Part shown: positions 51,861 to 59,142 of the stretch, piece after piece
How positions within the stretch are numbered: the stretch's first letter is position 1
How the letters are laid out: every line of letters starts with the position of its first letter
Assembly: GCF_014873495.1 (NCBI RefSeq)
Contig: NZ_JADBGF010000001.1
Location: 8,432,001 to 8,496,000, forward strand
DNA length: 64,000 nucleotides
Reading direction: 5' to 3'
DNA from: Streptomyces stelliscabiei
GTDB lineage: Bacteria > Actinomycetota > Actinomycetes > Streptomycetales > Streptomycetaceae
Program-made: the position numbers and the translations under genes
The notes under the pieces: model-generated
What the model was told of the DNA's origin: nothing
The model's database searches: none
The model's input: the letters and a program-made list of their open reading frames with translations, nothing else

Positions 51861-53300
51861 TCACGTCGCGGACCGGTCCTCGGGGGCCGTCGGCCGATGT
51901 GCCGTCACGGCGGTGGGGAGGGTGACGGCGGCGCTGTCGCGCCGGACGCCGGAGCCGGCTGTGGGCCGGTCGGGGGCGGCGCGGTCCAGCCAGAGCAGCA
52001 GGAGACCGAGCGCGCAGGCGAGCGCCGGCCAGTAGACGTAGCGGTAGTTCGTCGCCGGCACGATGGGCAGGTAGCCGAGCACGTAGGCCAACGAGCTGAT
52101 GCCCAGCGCCCGGATCGGCAGGGAGAACCTCCCCCGGCCCGGCCGGACGGTGAGCACGAGCGCGACGGCGAGCCAGAACCACCCCCGGAAGAGCGGCCGC
52201 AGATCGGTGGCCGCGCCGACGACGTACGAGGCGAGGGTGGCTTCGAGCCGGGGGCGGGCCACTTCGATACCGAGGTCGTTGGCGAAGACCCCTTGCTGGT
52301 ACACGTAGCCCGTCTCGAAGAGCAGGGCGGTGAAGAGCCGCAGCCGGTACTGGAGGTAGCCGGAGGCGTGTCCGGGCATCTCGCGCAGCCACAGGGAGGA
52401 GAGCTGGTCCGCGTCCCGTGCCAGTCCGTCCGGCGAGCGTTGGTAGCAGGCCCAGTAGGCGTCCGACACGGCGCCGACGCGGTCGCACTCCTCGGCGGCG
52501 GCCACCAGGCGGTCCCGCAGCTCCGGCCGGACGTCGGCCGACCGCAGTTCCTCCACGGTCAGGACGTGGACGAGATCGTCGAGCAGGATCTGCGCGCCCT
52601 GATCCGTCTGCACGGGCCGCGCGAACATGGAGATCGCCGCGGCGGGCAGCACGACGGCGGCCACCAGCGCCGCCGTGCACGCGGCCCACGTGCGGCGCCC
52701 GGGGGAGTGCCACAGCGCGAGGACGAGCAGGACGAACATCGGAATGGCGGCGAGGAAGGCGTTCTTGCGCACGAGCACGGCGTAGGCGAGGAAGAGCACG
52801 CCGAGCCAGAGCAGAGCCCAGCGCGTTCGGGTGGACAGGCCGCGGTCCCGCAGCCGCAGCCCGACGAACGCCACCGCGCAGGCCGCCAGCAGCGCGCAGG
52901 CCGCGTGCACGTCCTTCCACACCACGCCGACGAACGTGACTACGGGGGGAGTCAGTCCGAGGCCGAGGACGGCGAGCGAACCGGCACGGCTCGCGGTCAT
53001 CTCCCAGACGCACCGGGCGAGCACCCACAGCGCGCCCCACAGGACGACGGACTGGAGGACGGCCATGGACGCGGGCGTGCCGGTGACGGCGATCAGCGCG
53101 CGCCACAGCAGGCTCAGCACGGGTGGATGCCAGTCGGTCAGCGGCGTCCTGCCCATGGCCTGCCGGAGCTGGTCGATGCTGTCGGGACTCATGAACCCGG
53201 GGGTGAAGACGATGGTCGTGGCCACGCAACACGCCACGGCGACAGCGGTCAGCCACCAGATCCAGTGCTTTTCGCCCCGAATATGCACCTTTCGTCCCAT
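51861..53300 (-). CDS. polytopic membrane protein, glycosyltransferase-39-like
   Basis: A 479-residue integral membrane protein with about ten hydrophobic segments, e.g. WWLTAVAVACCVATTIVF, ARTRWALLWLGVLFLAYAVL-like LLWLGVLFLAYAVLVRKNA and YRYVYWPALACALGLLLLWL. The first loop has FMSPDSIDQLRQAMGRTPLTDWHPP, where Asp residues sit in the position of the GT-C catalytic Asp. The large extracytoplasmic loop (about 230-330) is rich in charged residues. This resembles DUF6020-type lipid-linked sugar transferases. Donor and acceptor are unknown. It neighbours GtrA and GT2 genes, which form a polyprenyl-phosphate sugar system. The ATG at 53300 is chosen; the ribosome site is weak. Confidence 0.78.
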   Translation of the reverse strand: MGRKVHIRGEKHWIWWLTAVAVACCVATTIVFTPGFMSPDSIDQLRQAMGRTPLTDWHPPVLSLLWRALIAVTGTPASMAVLQSVVLWGALWVLARCVWEMTASRAGSLAVLGLGLTPPVVTFVGVVWKDVHAACALLAACAVAFVGLRLRDRGLSTRTRWALLWLGVLFLAYAVLVRKNAFLAAIPMFVLLVLALWHSPGRRTWAACTAALVAAVVLPAAAISMFARPVQTDQGAQILLDDLVHVLTVEELRSADVRPELRDRLVAAAEECDRVGAVSDAYWACYQRSPDGLARDADQLSSLWLREMPGHASGYLQYRLRLFTALLFETGYVYQQGVFANDLGIEVARPRLEATLASYVVGAATDLRPLFRGWFWLAVALVLTVRPGRGRFSLPIRALGISSLAYVLGYLPIVPATNYRYVYWPALACALGLLLLWLDRAAPDRPTAGSGVRRDSAAVTLPTAVTAHRPTAPEDRSAT

Positions 53301-53344
53301 GTGGCGGATGCTAACAGCGTCGACGGGACCGTACGGGTCAGGGC

Positions 53345-53429
53345 GCGACGCGGAACAGAGTGCGGCGCGGATCGGAGTACGGCGAGGATCGGAGCGCGGC
53401 GCGGATCGGAGCGCGACACGGATCAGGGT
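53345..53429. repeat. 17-bp tandem repeat array
   Basis: Five 17-base units (start points 53345, 53362, 53379, 53396 and 53413; consensus GCGGCGCGGATCGGAGC) plus a partial sixth lie between the membrane-protein gene start and the gtrA-like gene. The last unit overlaps the gtrA-like stop codon at 53423. Confidence 0.85.
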
Positions 53430-53893
53430 GCGACGAAGACGTAGCGCCGGTAGGTGAAGAAGCGGAACAGGGTGGCGAGGACCCAGCCGAAGACGCGGGC
53501 CGCGTTGTCGCTGCCCATCGATTCCAGCCCGAGCAGTTGCCGCGAGGCGAAGACCGTGCCCGCGGTGACGGCGACGCCGACCACGTTCACGAACAGGAAC
53601 AGGGCCAGTTCCTGCGTCATGTTCGAGCGATGCCGGCGGCGGTAGGTCCAGTAGCGGTTCCCCGCCCAGCTGAAGAGCGCCGCGGCGGCCGTCGCCACGA
53701 CGGAGGCCCGCACGGGGGCCGCCCCCATCACCCCGCCCTCCGTGCCGCCGGGAAGGCCGAACACCAGCAGGTTGTAGCCGCCGTTGTCCACCACGAAGGC
53801 CAGCGCCCCGACCACCCCGAACTTGGCGGCCTCGCGCCAGACGCCCCGGATGGCGTCACGCGCACGCAGCGCCGTGGATACGAGGACCAGCAC
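53423..53893 (-). CDS. GtrA family membrane protein
   Basis: A 156-residue four-helix membrane protein of the GtrA/DPMS group, thought to help translocate polyprenyl-phosphate sugars. The first helix shows the GtrA signature FGVVGALAFVVDNGGYNLLVFGLPGG. The others include VVATAAAALFSWAGNRYWTYRRRHRS, with the conserved Asn-Arg-Tyr-Thr, and ALFLFVNVVGVAVTAGTVF. The start is taken as the GTG at 53893; the frame extends upstream to 53983 without better support. It is divergent from the GT2 gene at 54012, a natural partner, and precedes the membrane transferase gene on the same strand. The gene's last codons overlap a tandem-repeat array. Confidence 0.85.
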   Translation of the reverse strand: MLVLVSTALRARDAIRGVWREAAKFGVVGALAFVVDNGGYNLLVFGLPGGTEGGVMGAAPVRASVVATAAAALFSWAGNRYWTYRRRHRSNMTQELALFLFVNVVGVAVTAGTVFASRQLLGLESMGSDNAARVFGWVLATLFRFFTYRRYVFVAP

Positions 53894-54011
53894 ACGGCGA
53901 GAGTAACGACCCGGCGCGTCCCGGCCGTCCGGACGCGCCCATAACGCATTATTTCCTATCATCATCCGAAAATCTGTCGTCATCCGACGCCGGGTCAGGT
54001 AGGGAGTGGCC

Positions 54012-55004
54012 GTGCAACCGACGATCGCGTGTGTCGTGCCGTGTCACAACGAGGAGGCCGCTGTCGGCAAGGTGGTGCGCGACCTGCGGATGGCGCTCCC
54101 CGAGGCGGACATCTACGTGTACGACAACGCCTCGACGGACCGCACGGTGCAGGTCGCCCGGGAGGCGGGTGCGATCGTCCGCGAGGAACCGCGCAAGGGA
54201 AAGGGCAACGTCATCCGGCGGGCCTTCGCCGACGTCGACGCCGACGCCCTGCTCCTCATCGACGGTGACGACACCTACGACGCGTCCCGGGCGCGCGAGC
54301 TGGTCAACCTGCTCTTCGAAGGGCCGTACGACCAGGTGGTCGGCGCCCGCCGCGAGACGGTCAGCGCCGCCTACCGGGTGGGGCACGCGACCGGCAACAG
54401 ACTGCTCACCGGCGCGGTGCGGTCCCTGTTCGGCAACGACGTGACCGACATGCTGAGCGGCTACCGCGTTTTCTCACGCCGCTTCGTCAAGTCCTTCCCG
54501 GCGCTGGCCCGCCAGTTCGAGACCGAGACCGAGATGACCATCCACGCCCTCCACCTCCGGCTCCCCACGGCCGAGATGGAGGTGGACTACCGGGTCAGGC
54601 CCGCCGGGAGCGAGAGCAAACTGCGCACCTTCCGGGACGGCTGGCGCATCCTGCGGGTCATCCTCGATCTCGCCCGGCGCGAGCGGCCCTCGCTCGTCCA
54701 CACCGTGGTCGCGGGAGTCCTGGCCTTCGTCTCGGTCGTCCTCGGCATCCCCGTCATCGCCGACTTCATCCGCACGGGCACCGTGCCGCGCATCCCCACG
54801 GCGATCCTCGCCGCCGCGATCATGACGATCGCGGTGCTCGTCCTGCTCGTCGGATACATCCTGGAGTCCCTGATGCGCATGCGACAGGAACACTCCCGCC
54901 TCGTGCACCTCGCCTACGCGGCGCCGGGCCGGCCACCGCGCTACACGGGCCACCGGCCCGGCACCGGTCCCGTCCCCGCCAGGAACATCTCGGGCCGTCC
55001 TTAG
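54012..55004 (+). CDS. family 2 glycosyltransferase (dolichol-phosphate-sugar synthase-like)
   Basis: A 330-residue GT-A transferase with two C-terminal membrane helices. The N-terminus TIACVVPCHNEEAAVGKVV is the nucleotide-sugar strand, YVYDNASTDRT follows, and LLLIDGDDTYDASRA supplies the metal-binding Asp residues. MLSGYRVFSRRFVKSFP and FETETEMTIHAL match polyprenyl-phosphate mannose/glucose synthases. Helices lie near 238-262 and 272-298. It makes a lipid-linked sugar donor for envelope glycosylation. I chose the GTG at 54012, five bases after AGGGAG; the earlier GTG at 54006 overlaps that site. Divergent from gtrA. Confidence 0.9.
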   Translation: MQPTIACVVPCHNEEAAVGKVVRDLRMALPEADIYVYDNASTDRTVQVAREAGAIVREEPRKGKGNVIRRAFADVDADALLLIDGDDTYDASRARELVNLLFEGPYDQVVGARRETVSAAYRVGHATGNRLLTGAVRSLFGNDVTDMLSGYRVFSRRFVKSFPALARQFETETEMTIHALHLRLPTAEMEVDYRVRPAGSESKLRTFRDGWRILRVILDLARRERPSLVHTVVAGVLAFVSVVLGIPVIADFIRTGTVPRIPTAILAAAIMTIAVLVLLVGYILESLMRMRQEHSRLVHLAYAAPGRPPRYTGHRPGTGPVPARNISGRP

Positions 55005-55552
55005 CCCGATCGGCACCGCCGTACCGGCCGCGTGCTGCCGTCGTCGTTCCGGCCGGACGGTACGTCGACGTCGGCGGCCCACCCCGAGCCCAGGCCGAGC
55101 ACCCGGTACCGGCCGCCGACGGTCGGGCCACCGGGGAAACTCCCACATGGCGCGGCCCCAGCAGGTTCCGCCACCGACGCGGCAGCAGGTCCCGGAATGC
55201 GCCGCCGGCCTGGTGATCGGGCGGACGTGGCACACCCGGATGCGGTGGGCGCCGGTGCAGGCCGCTGGTTCCTGGACGTCACCGGGGACCCGAGGAACCC
55301 CGGCCACCACCCCGGACGACACGGCCGCCGAGTTCCCCGGGCCGTGCGCACCACCGGCGGGCGGTCGCGTGGTCGGGCGTACCAAGACGGTCACCGGAAA
55401 CAGAATCGCCACGCGGCCGGTGCTCATCGGGGCTCTGACGGAAGCCCACAACTTGGGCCGCTCTTTACTGTCGCCTCGGCCGCCCTCATACCCGTGAGTC
55501 ACTGATCAGACTGGTGGATCCCGCTGACCACAGGCTACGAGGGGAACCACTC
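55005..55552. other. long intergenic region, no convincing gene
   Basis: 548 bases between the GT2 gene and the FabH-like gene. A weak stem with a bulge (CGTACC...GGTACG, about 55020-55066) may terminate GT2. Frames on both strands are Arg/Pro/Ala-rich and have no family resemblance. The last 150 bases are less GC-rich and should carry the promoter of the FabH-like gene. Confidence 0.5.
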
Positions 55553-56491
55553 ATGAACGGCTCGCGCATCGTCGCCGTCGGCCACTACCAGCCCGCCAAG
55601 GTGCTCACCAACAAGGACCTGGCGGGTCTGGTCGAGACAAGTGACGAGTGGATCACGAGCCGGGTGGGCATTCGCACACGGCACATCGCAGGACCCGACG
55701 AACCGGTCGACGAGCTGGCCGGTCACGCCGCCGCCAAGGCCCTGGCCTCGGCCGGTCTCGGCCCGGAGGCCATCGACCTGGTCGTGGTCGCCACCTCCAC
55801 CGCCATCGACCGCTCCCCGAACATGGCGGCCCGGGTCGCGAACCGGCTCTCCATCCCGAACCCGGCCGCCATGGACGTCAACGTCGTGTGCGCCGGGTTC
55901 ACCCACGCCCTGGCCACCGCCGACCACGCGGTGCGCGCGGGGGCCGCCACCAGGGCCCTCGTCATCGGCGCCGACAAGATGTCCGAGGTCACGGACTGGA
56001 CCGACCGCACGACCTGCGTCCTCGTCGGGGACGGGGCGGGCGCGGCCGTCGTCGAGGCCGCCGAGGAACCCGGCATCGGGCCGGTGCTGTGGGGATCGGT
56101 GCCCGAGATGGGCAACGCCGTGCGGATCGAGGGCACCCCGCCGCGCTTCGCGCAGGAGGGCCAGAGCGTCTACCGCTGGGCCACCACCAAGCTGCCGCCC
56201 ATCGCCCGCGCGGCGTGCGAGAAGGCCGGACTCACGCCCGCCGATCTCGCCGCGGTCGTCCTGCACCAGGCCAACCTGCGGATCATCGAGCCCCTCTCGA
56301 CGAAGATCGGCGCGGTCAACGCCGTGGTCGCGAAGGACGTCGTCGACTCGGGGAACACCTCGGCCGCGAGCATCCCCCTCGCCTTCTCCAAGCTCGTCGA
56401 ACGCGGCGAGATCTCCAGCGGCGACCCCGTGCTGCTGTTCGGTTTCGGCGGGAACCTGTCGTACGCCGGACAGGTGGTCCGCTGCCCGTGA
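55553..56491 (+). CDS. 3-oxoacyl-ACP synthase III (FabH-like) paralogue
   Basis: A 312-residue thiolase-fold ketoacyl synthase III. The catalytic Cys is in NVVCAGFTHALA (about residue 109), His in VVLHQANLRI (about 243) and Asn in VDSGNTSAASIPLA (about 274). The opening IVAVGHYQPAKVLTNKDLAG and the SDEWITSRVGIRTRHIAG segment are FabH hallmarks. It starts fatty acid or polyketide chains by condensing acyl-CoA with malonyl-ACP. It is not with fabD, acpP or fabF, so it is an extra copy, perhaps for specialised metabolism. The start is the ATG at 55553 with GAGGGGA seven bases upstream. It precedes the gntR gene on the same strand. Confidence 0.9.
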   Translation: MNGSRIVAVGHYQPAKVLTNKDLAGLVETSDEWITSRVGIRTRHIAGPDEPVDELAGHAAAKALASAGLGPEAIDLVVVATSTAIDRSPNMAARVANRLSIPNPAAMDVNVVCAGFTHALATADHAVRAGAATRALVIGADKMSEVTDWTDRTTCVLVGDGAGAAVVEAAEEPGIGPVLWGSVPEMGNAVRIEGTPPRFAQEGQSVYRWATTKLPPIARAACEKAGLTPADLAAVVLHQANLRIIEPLSTKIGAVNAVVAKDVVDSGNTSAASIPLAFSKLVERGEISSGDPVLLFGFGGNLSYAGQVVRCP

Positions 56492-56582
56492 GCCGCTGAG
56501 CAGGGCGTTCGTGGTGCCGTCGTGGTGCCGCTCGCGGCGGTGTGACGAGGCATACGCGTCGGTCCTCTGGCCATCGCGGGTC

Positions 56583-56605
56583 GTAGACTGTAGACGAAAG
56601 ACAAT
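56583..56605. promoter_or_regulatory. GTAGAC/GACAAT half-sites before gntR
   Basis: GTAGACTGTAGACGAAAGACAAT contains two GTAGAC words and a GACAAT word. On the minus strand it reads ATTGTCT-TTCG-TCTACAGT, the same halves as ATTGTCTACAGT at 50144 with extra bases between. It could be an autoregulatory site of the gntR gene at 56704. Confidence 0.45.
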
Positions 56606-56608
56606 CCA

Positions 56609-56660
56609 TACTGGCCGTTGACTCGGACTTTCCAGTTCTTTCCAGTACGGGCCGTTGACT
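56609..56660 (+). repeat. 15-bp direct repeat with TTGACT boxes before gntR
   Basis: TACTGGCCGTTGACT (56609-56623) recurs as TACGGGCCGTTGACT (56646-56660), 37 bases apart with one change. Each ends in TTGACT, which may be -35 boxes of tandem promoters. Confidence 0.5.
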
Positions 56661-56703
56661 TTCCGTGTGCAGTACACCCAGTGGTGCTCTGGAGGGGGAC
56701 CCG

Positions 56704-57378
56704 ATGTTGTCGACAGGACTTCCGCAAGGGGCGGTGCCCAAGCTCGAACGCCCCGGCCCGCTGCGCGACCGCGTCTACGAGGCCCTGCTCGAACTCATCA
56801 CCACGCGTGCCCTGCGCCCCGGCCAGCACCTCGTCGAGAGCGAACTCGCCGGGCACCTCGGGGTGTCCCGACAGCCCGTGCGCGAGGCCCTGCAGCGCCT
56901 CAACACCGAGGGCTGGGTCGACCTCCGGCCCGCCCAGGGCGCCTTCGTCCACGAGCCGACGGAAGCGGAGGCCGACCAGCTGCTGACGGTCCGTACCCTG
57001 CTGGAGGCCGAGGCCGCCCGCCTCGCCGCGGCGAACGCCGGCACGGCGGGCATCACGGCCCTGGAGGAACTCTGCGCGCAGGGCGAGGGGGCCGTCGGTG
57101 CCGACGACGTGGACGCCGCCGTCGCCCTGAACGCCCGCTTCCACGCCAAGGTCATGGAGCTGGCCGGCAACACGGTCCTCGCCGAACTCGCCGCCCAGGT
57201 CGACCGCCGGGTCCGCTGGTACTACACGCCCGTCGCCCGGCAGCGCGGCCACCAGTCCTGGATCGAACACCGCGAACTGATCGCCGCCATCGCCGCCCGC
57301 GACGAGGCCCGCGCGACGCAGGTCATGCGAGCGCACACGGAGCACACGCGCAAGACGTACCACGAGCGGGAGAAGTAG
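56704..57378 (+). CDS. GntR-family regulator with FCD domain (FadR subfamily)
   Basis: A 224-residue GntR regulator. The winged HTH (about 12-75) reads PLRDRVYEALLELITTRALRPG, LVESELAGHLGVSRQPVREALQRLNTEGWVDLR. The C-terminal FCD helical domain begins near VRTLLEAEAARLA and includes the metal/ligand His in LNARFHAKVMELAGN and HRELIAAIAARD. FCD regulators bind carboxylic acids such as lactate, glycolate or gluconate. The start is the ATG at 56704 with GGAGGGGG upstream. Its half-sites and those in the divergent formate promoter at 50144 match partly, so formate or oxalate is one possible ligand. No direct operon partner. Confidence 0.9.
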   Translation: MLSTGLPQGAVPKLERPGPLRDRVYEALLELITTRALRPGQHLVESELAGHLGVSRQPVREALQRLNTEGWVDLRPAQGAFVHEPTEAEADQLLTVRTLLEAEAARLAAANAGTAGITALEELCAQGEGAVGADDVDAAVALNARFHAKVMELAGNTVLAELAAQVDRRVRWYYTPVARQRGHQSWIEHRELIAAIAARDEARATQVMRAHTEHTRKTYHEREK

Positions 57379-57414
57379 CGGGCGGGAAGGCCAGCCGGCG
57401 GCTAGGTTCGTCCG

Positions 57415-57663
57415 ATGGCCGTGTACATCGAGTTCAATGACCAGAGTCGTCCGGCGAAGCACTTCTCCGACGAGTCGTTCGACAAGGACAAGGTGGCTCA
57501 CACCTACAGCTACGAGCTGCTGCCGCATGGCGTCGTGGCCGTGTACCGGGCCGTACGCCCGGTGAAGCGGAACCAGATGGGCGAACCGACGAGCTTCGAG
57601 GAGATCGGTGTGTTCGGTCCGTCCGCCTGGTTCTCGATCCAGGGTGACCGCTTCACTCGTTGA
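57415..57663 (+). CDS. small conserved hypothetical protein
   Basis: An 82-residue soluble protein with no cofactor motif or membrane segment. It opens MAVYIEFNDQSRPAKHFSDE, is rich in beta-forming residues, and ends in a basic RFTR. The composition is less biased than the neighbouring shadow frames, and the codon pattern is that of a real gene. The start is the ATG at 57415; GGCGGC... is the only upstream purine-rich stretch, so initiation is weakly supported. It follows the gntR gene by 36 bases on the same strand and may be cotranscribed. Function is not recognised. Confidence 0.65.
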   Translation: MAVYIEFNDQSRPAKHFSDESFDKDKVAHTYSYELLPHGVVAVYRAVRPVKRNQMGEPTSFEEIGVFGPSAWFSIQGDRFTR

Positions 57664-57828
57664 CCGGCCCCCTCGCGTCCCCTCGGTGTCCCCACACGGC
57701 TTCCTTTGTCCTCTCGGTGGAGAAAGTCTGCACTCATTGCTGCGCTACTTCTTCCCAGGCCCGGCAGCCGCTGCTACGTTCCCCTCGAAAGCCAAGCACG
57801 GCGGTGCCGATGAGGCGGGGAGGGGCTT

Positions 57829-59019
57829 GTGAGACGTATGACGGCTCGACCTGCCAACGCGCACCAGGCCAAGCTGCTGCGGCTGTTGCGGGACGGTGGG
57901 CCCAACTCCCGGGCGCAGCTGGGCGACCGCATCGACCTCTCGCGGTCGAAGCTGGCCGTGGAGGTGGACCGGCTGCTGGAGACGGGGCTCGTCGTGGCGG
58001 ACGGACTCGCCGCCTCGCGCGGCGGGCGCCGCTCGCACAACATCCGACTCGCCCCCCAACTCCGTTTCCTCGGCGTCGACATCGGCGCCACCTCGATCGA
58101 TGTGGCCGTCACCAACGCCGAGTTGGAGATCCTGGGCCACATCAACCAGCCCATGGACGTACGGGACGGCCCGGTCGCCGTCTTCGAGCAGGTGCTGTCC
58201 ATGGCCGCCAAGTTGCGCGCCTCCGGGCTCGCGGAGGGGTTCGACGGCGCCGGTATCGGCGTCCCCGGACCGGTCCGTTTCCCCGAGGGCGTCCCCGTCG
58301 CCCCGCCGATCATGCCGGGCTGGGACGGGTTCCCGGTGCGCGAGGCGCTCAGCCAGGAACTCGGCTGCCCCGTCATGGTCGACAACGACGTGAACCTGAT
58401 GGCGATGGGCGAGCAGCACGCGGGCGTCGCCCGTTCCGTGGGCGACTTCCTGTGCGTCAAGATCGGCACCGGCATAGGCTGCGGCATCGTCGTCGGCGGC
58501 GAGGTCCACCGCGGGACGACGGGCAGCGCCGGCGACATCGGGCACATCCTCGCCGTACCGGACGGCCGCCCCTGCGCCTGCGGCAACCGGGGCTGCCTGG
58601 AGGCCCACTTCAGCGGCGCCGCCCTCGCCCGCGACGCCAACGACGCCGCCCAGCAGGGACTTTCGGCGGAACTCGCCTCCCGGCTGGAGATCAGCGGCAC
58701 CCTGACCGCCGTCGACGTGGCCGCCGCGGCCGCCGCCGGCGACGCCACCGCCCTCGACCTCATACGCGAGGGCGGCAACCGCACCGGCCAGGTCATCGCC
58801 GGACTCGTCAGCTTCTTCAACCCCGGCCTGGTCGTGATCGGCGGCGGGGTGACCGGCCTCGGCCACACCCTGCTCGCCGCCATCCGCACCCAGGTCTACC
58901 GCCAGTCACTTCCCCTCGCCACCAACAACCTGCCCATCGTGCTGGGGGAACTCGGGCCCACCGCCGGAGTCATCGGCGCGGCCCGCCTCATCAGCGACCA
59001 CCTGTTCTCACCCGCGTAG
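57829..59019 (+). CDS. ROK-family transcriptional repressor
   Basis: A 396-residue ROK regulator. The N-terminal winged HTH (about residues 8-68) reads NAHQAKLLRLLRDGGPNSRAQLGDRIDLSRSKL. The sugar-kinase-like domain has FLGVDIGATSIDVAV (phosphate 1), GVPGPVRFPEGV, the His/Cys zinc cluster GDIGHILAVPDGRPCACGNRGCLEAH and VIGGGVTGLGHT. Such proteins (NagC/XylR/Mlc type) bind a sugar or sugar phosphate and control uptake genes. The start is a GTG at 57829, six bases after GGAG; an ATG at 57838 is possible. It is upstream of and co-directional with an RbsABC-like importer, which it probably controls. Confidence 0.92.
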   Translation: MRRMTARPANAHQAKLLRLLRDGGPNSRAQLGDRIDLSRSKLAVEVDRLLETGLVVADGLAASRGGRRSHNIRLAPQLRFLGVDIGATSIDVAVTNAELEILGHINQPMDVRDGPVAVFEQVLSMAAKLRASGLAEGFDGAGIGVPGPVRFPEGVPVAPPIMPGWDGFPVREALSQELGCPVMVDNDVNLMAMGEQHAGVARSVGDFLCVKIGTGIGCGIVVGGEVHRGTTGSAGDIGHILAVPDGRPCACGNRGCLEAHFSGAALARDANDAAQQGLSAELASRLEISGTLTAVDVAAAAAAGDATALDLIREGGNRTGQVIAGLVSFFNPGLVVIGGGVTGLGHTLLAAIRTQVYRQSLPLATNNLPIVLGELGPTAGVIGAARLISDHLFSPA

Positions 59020-59142
59020 GCCGTTTCCCACCACAAGGCCTCACCGGTCGGCGCCCCGCTCCGCCCTGCCCTGCCCTGAACACGCCTGCCCACGCACGCG
59101 CAACGCCCTGTAACCGGCCCGCACGCCCGCCAAGGGGAACTC

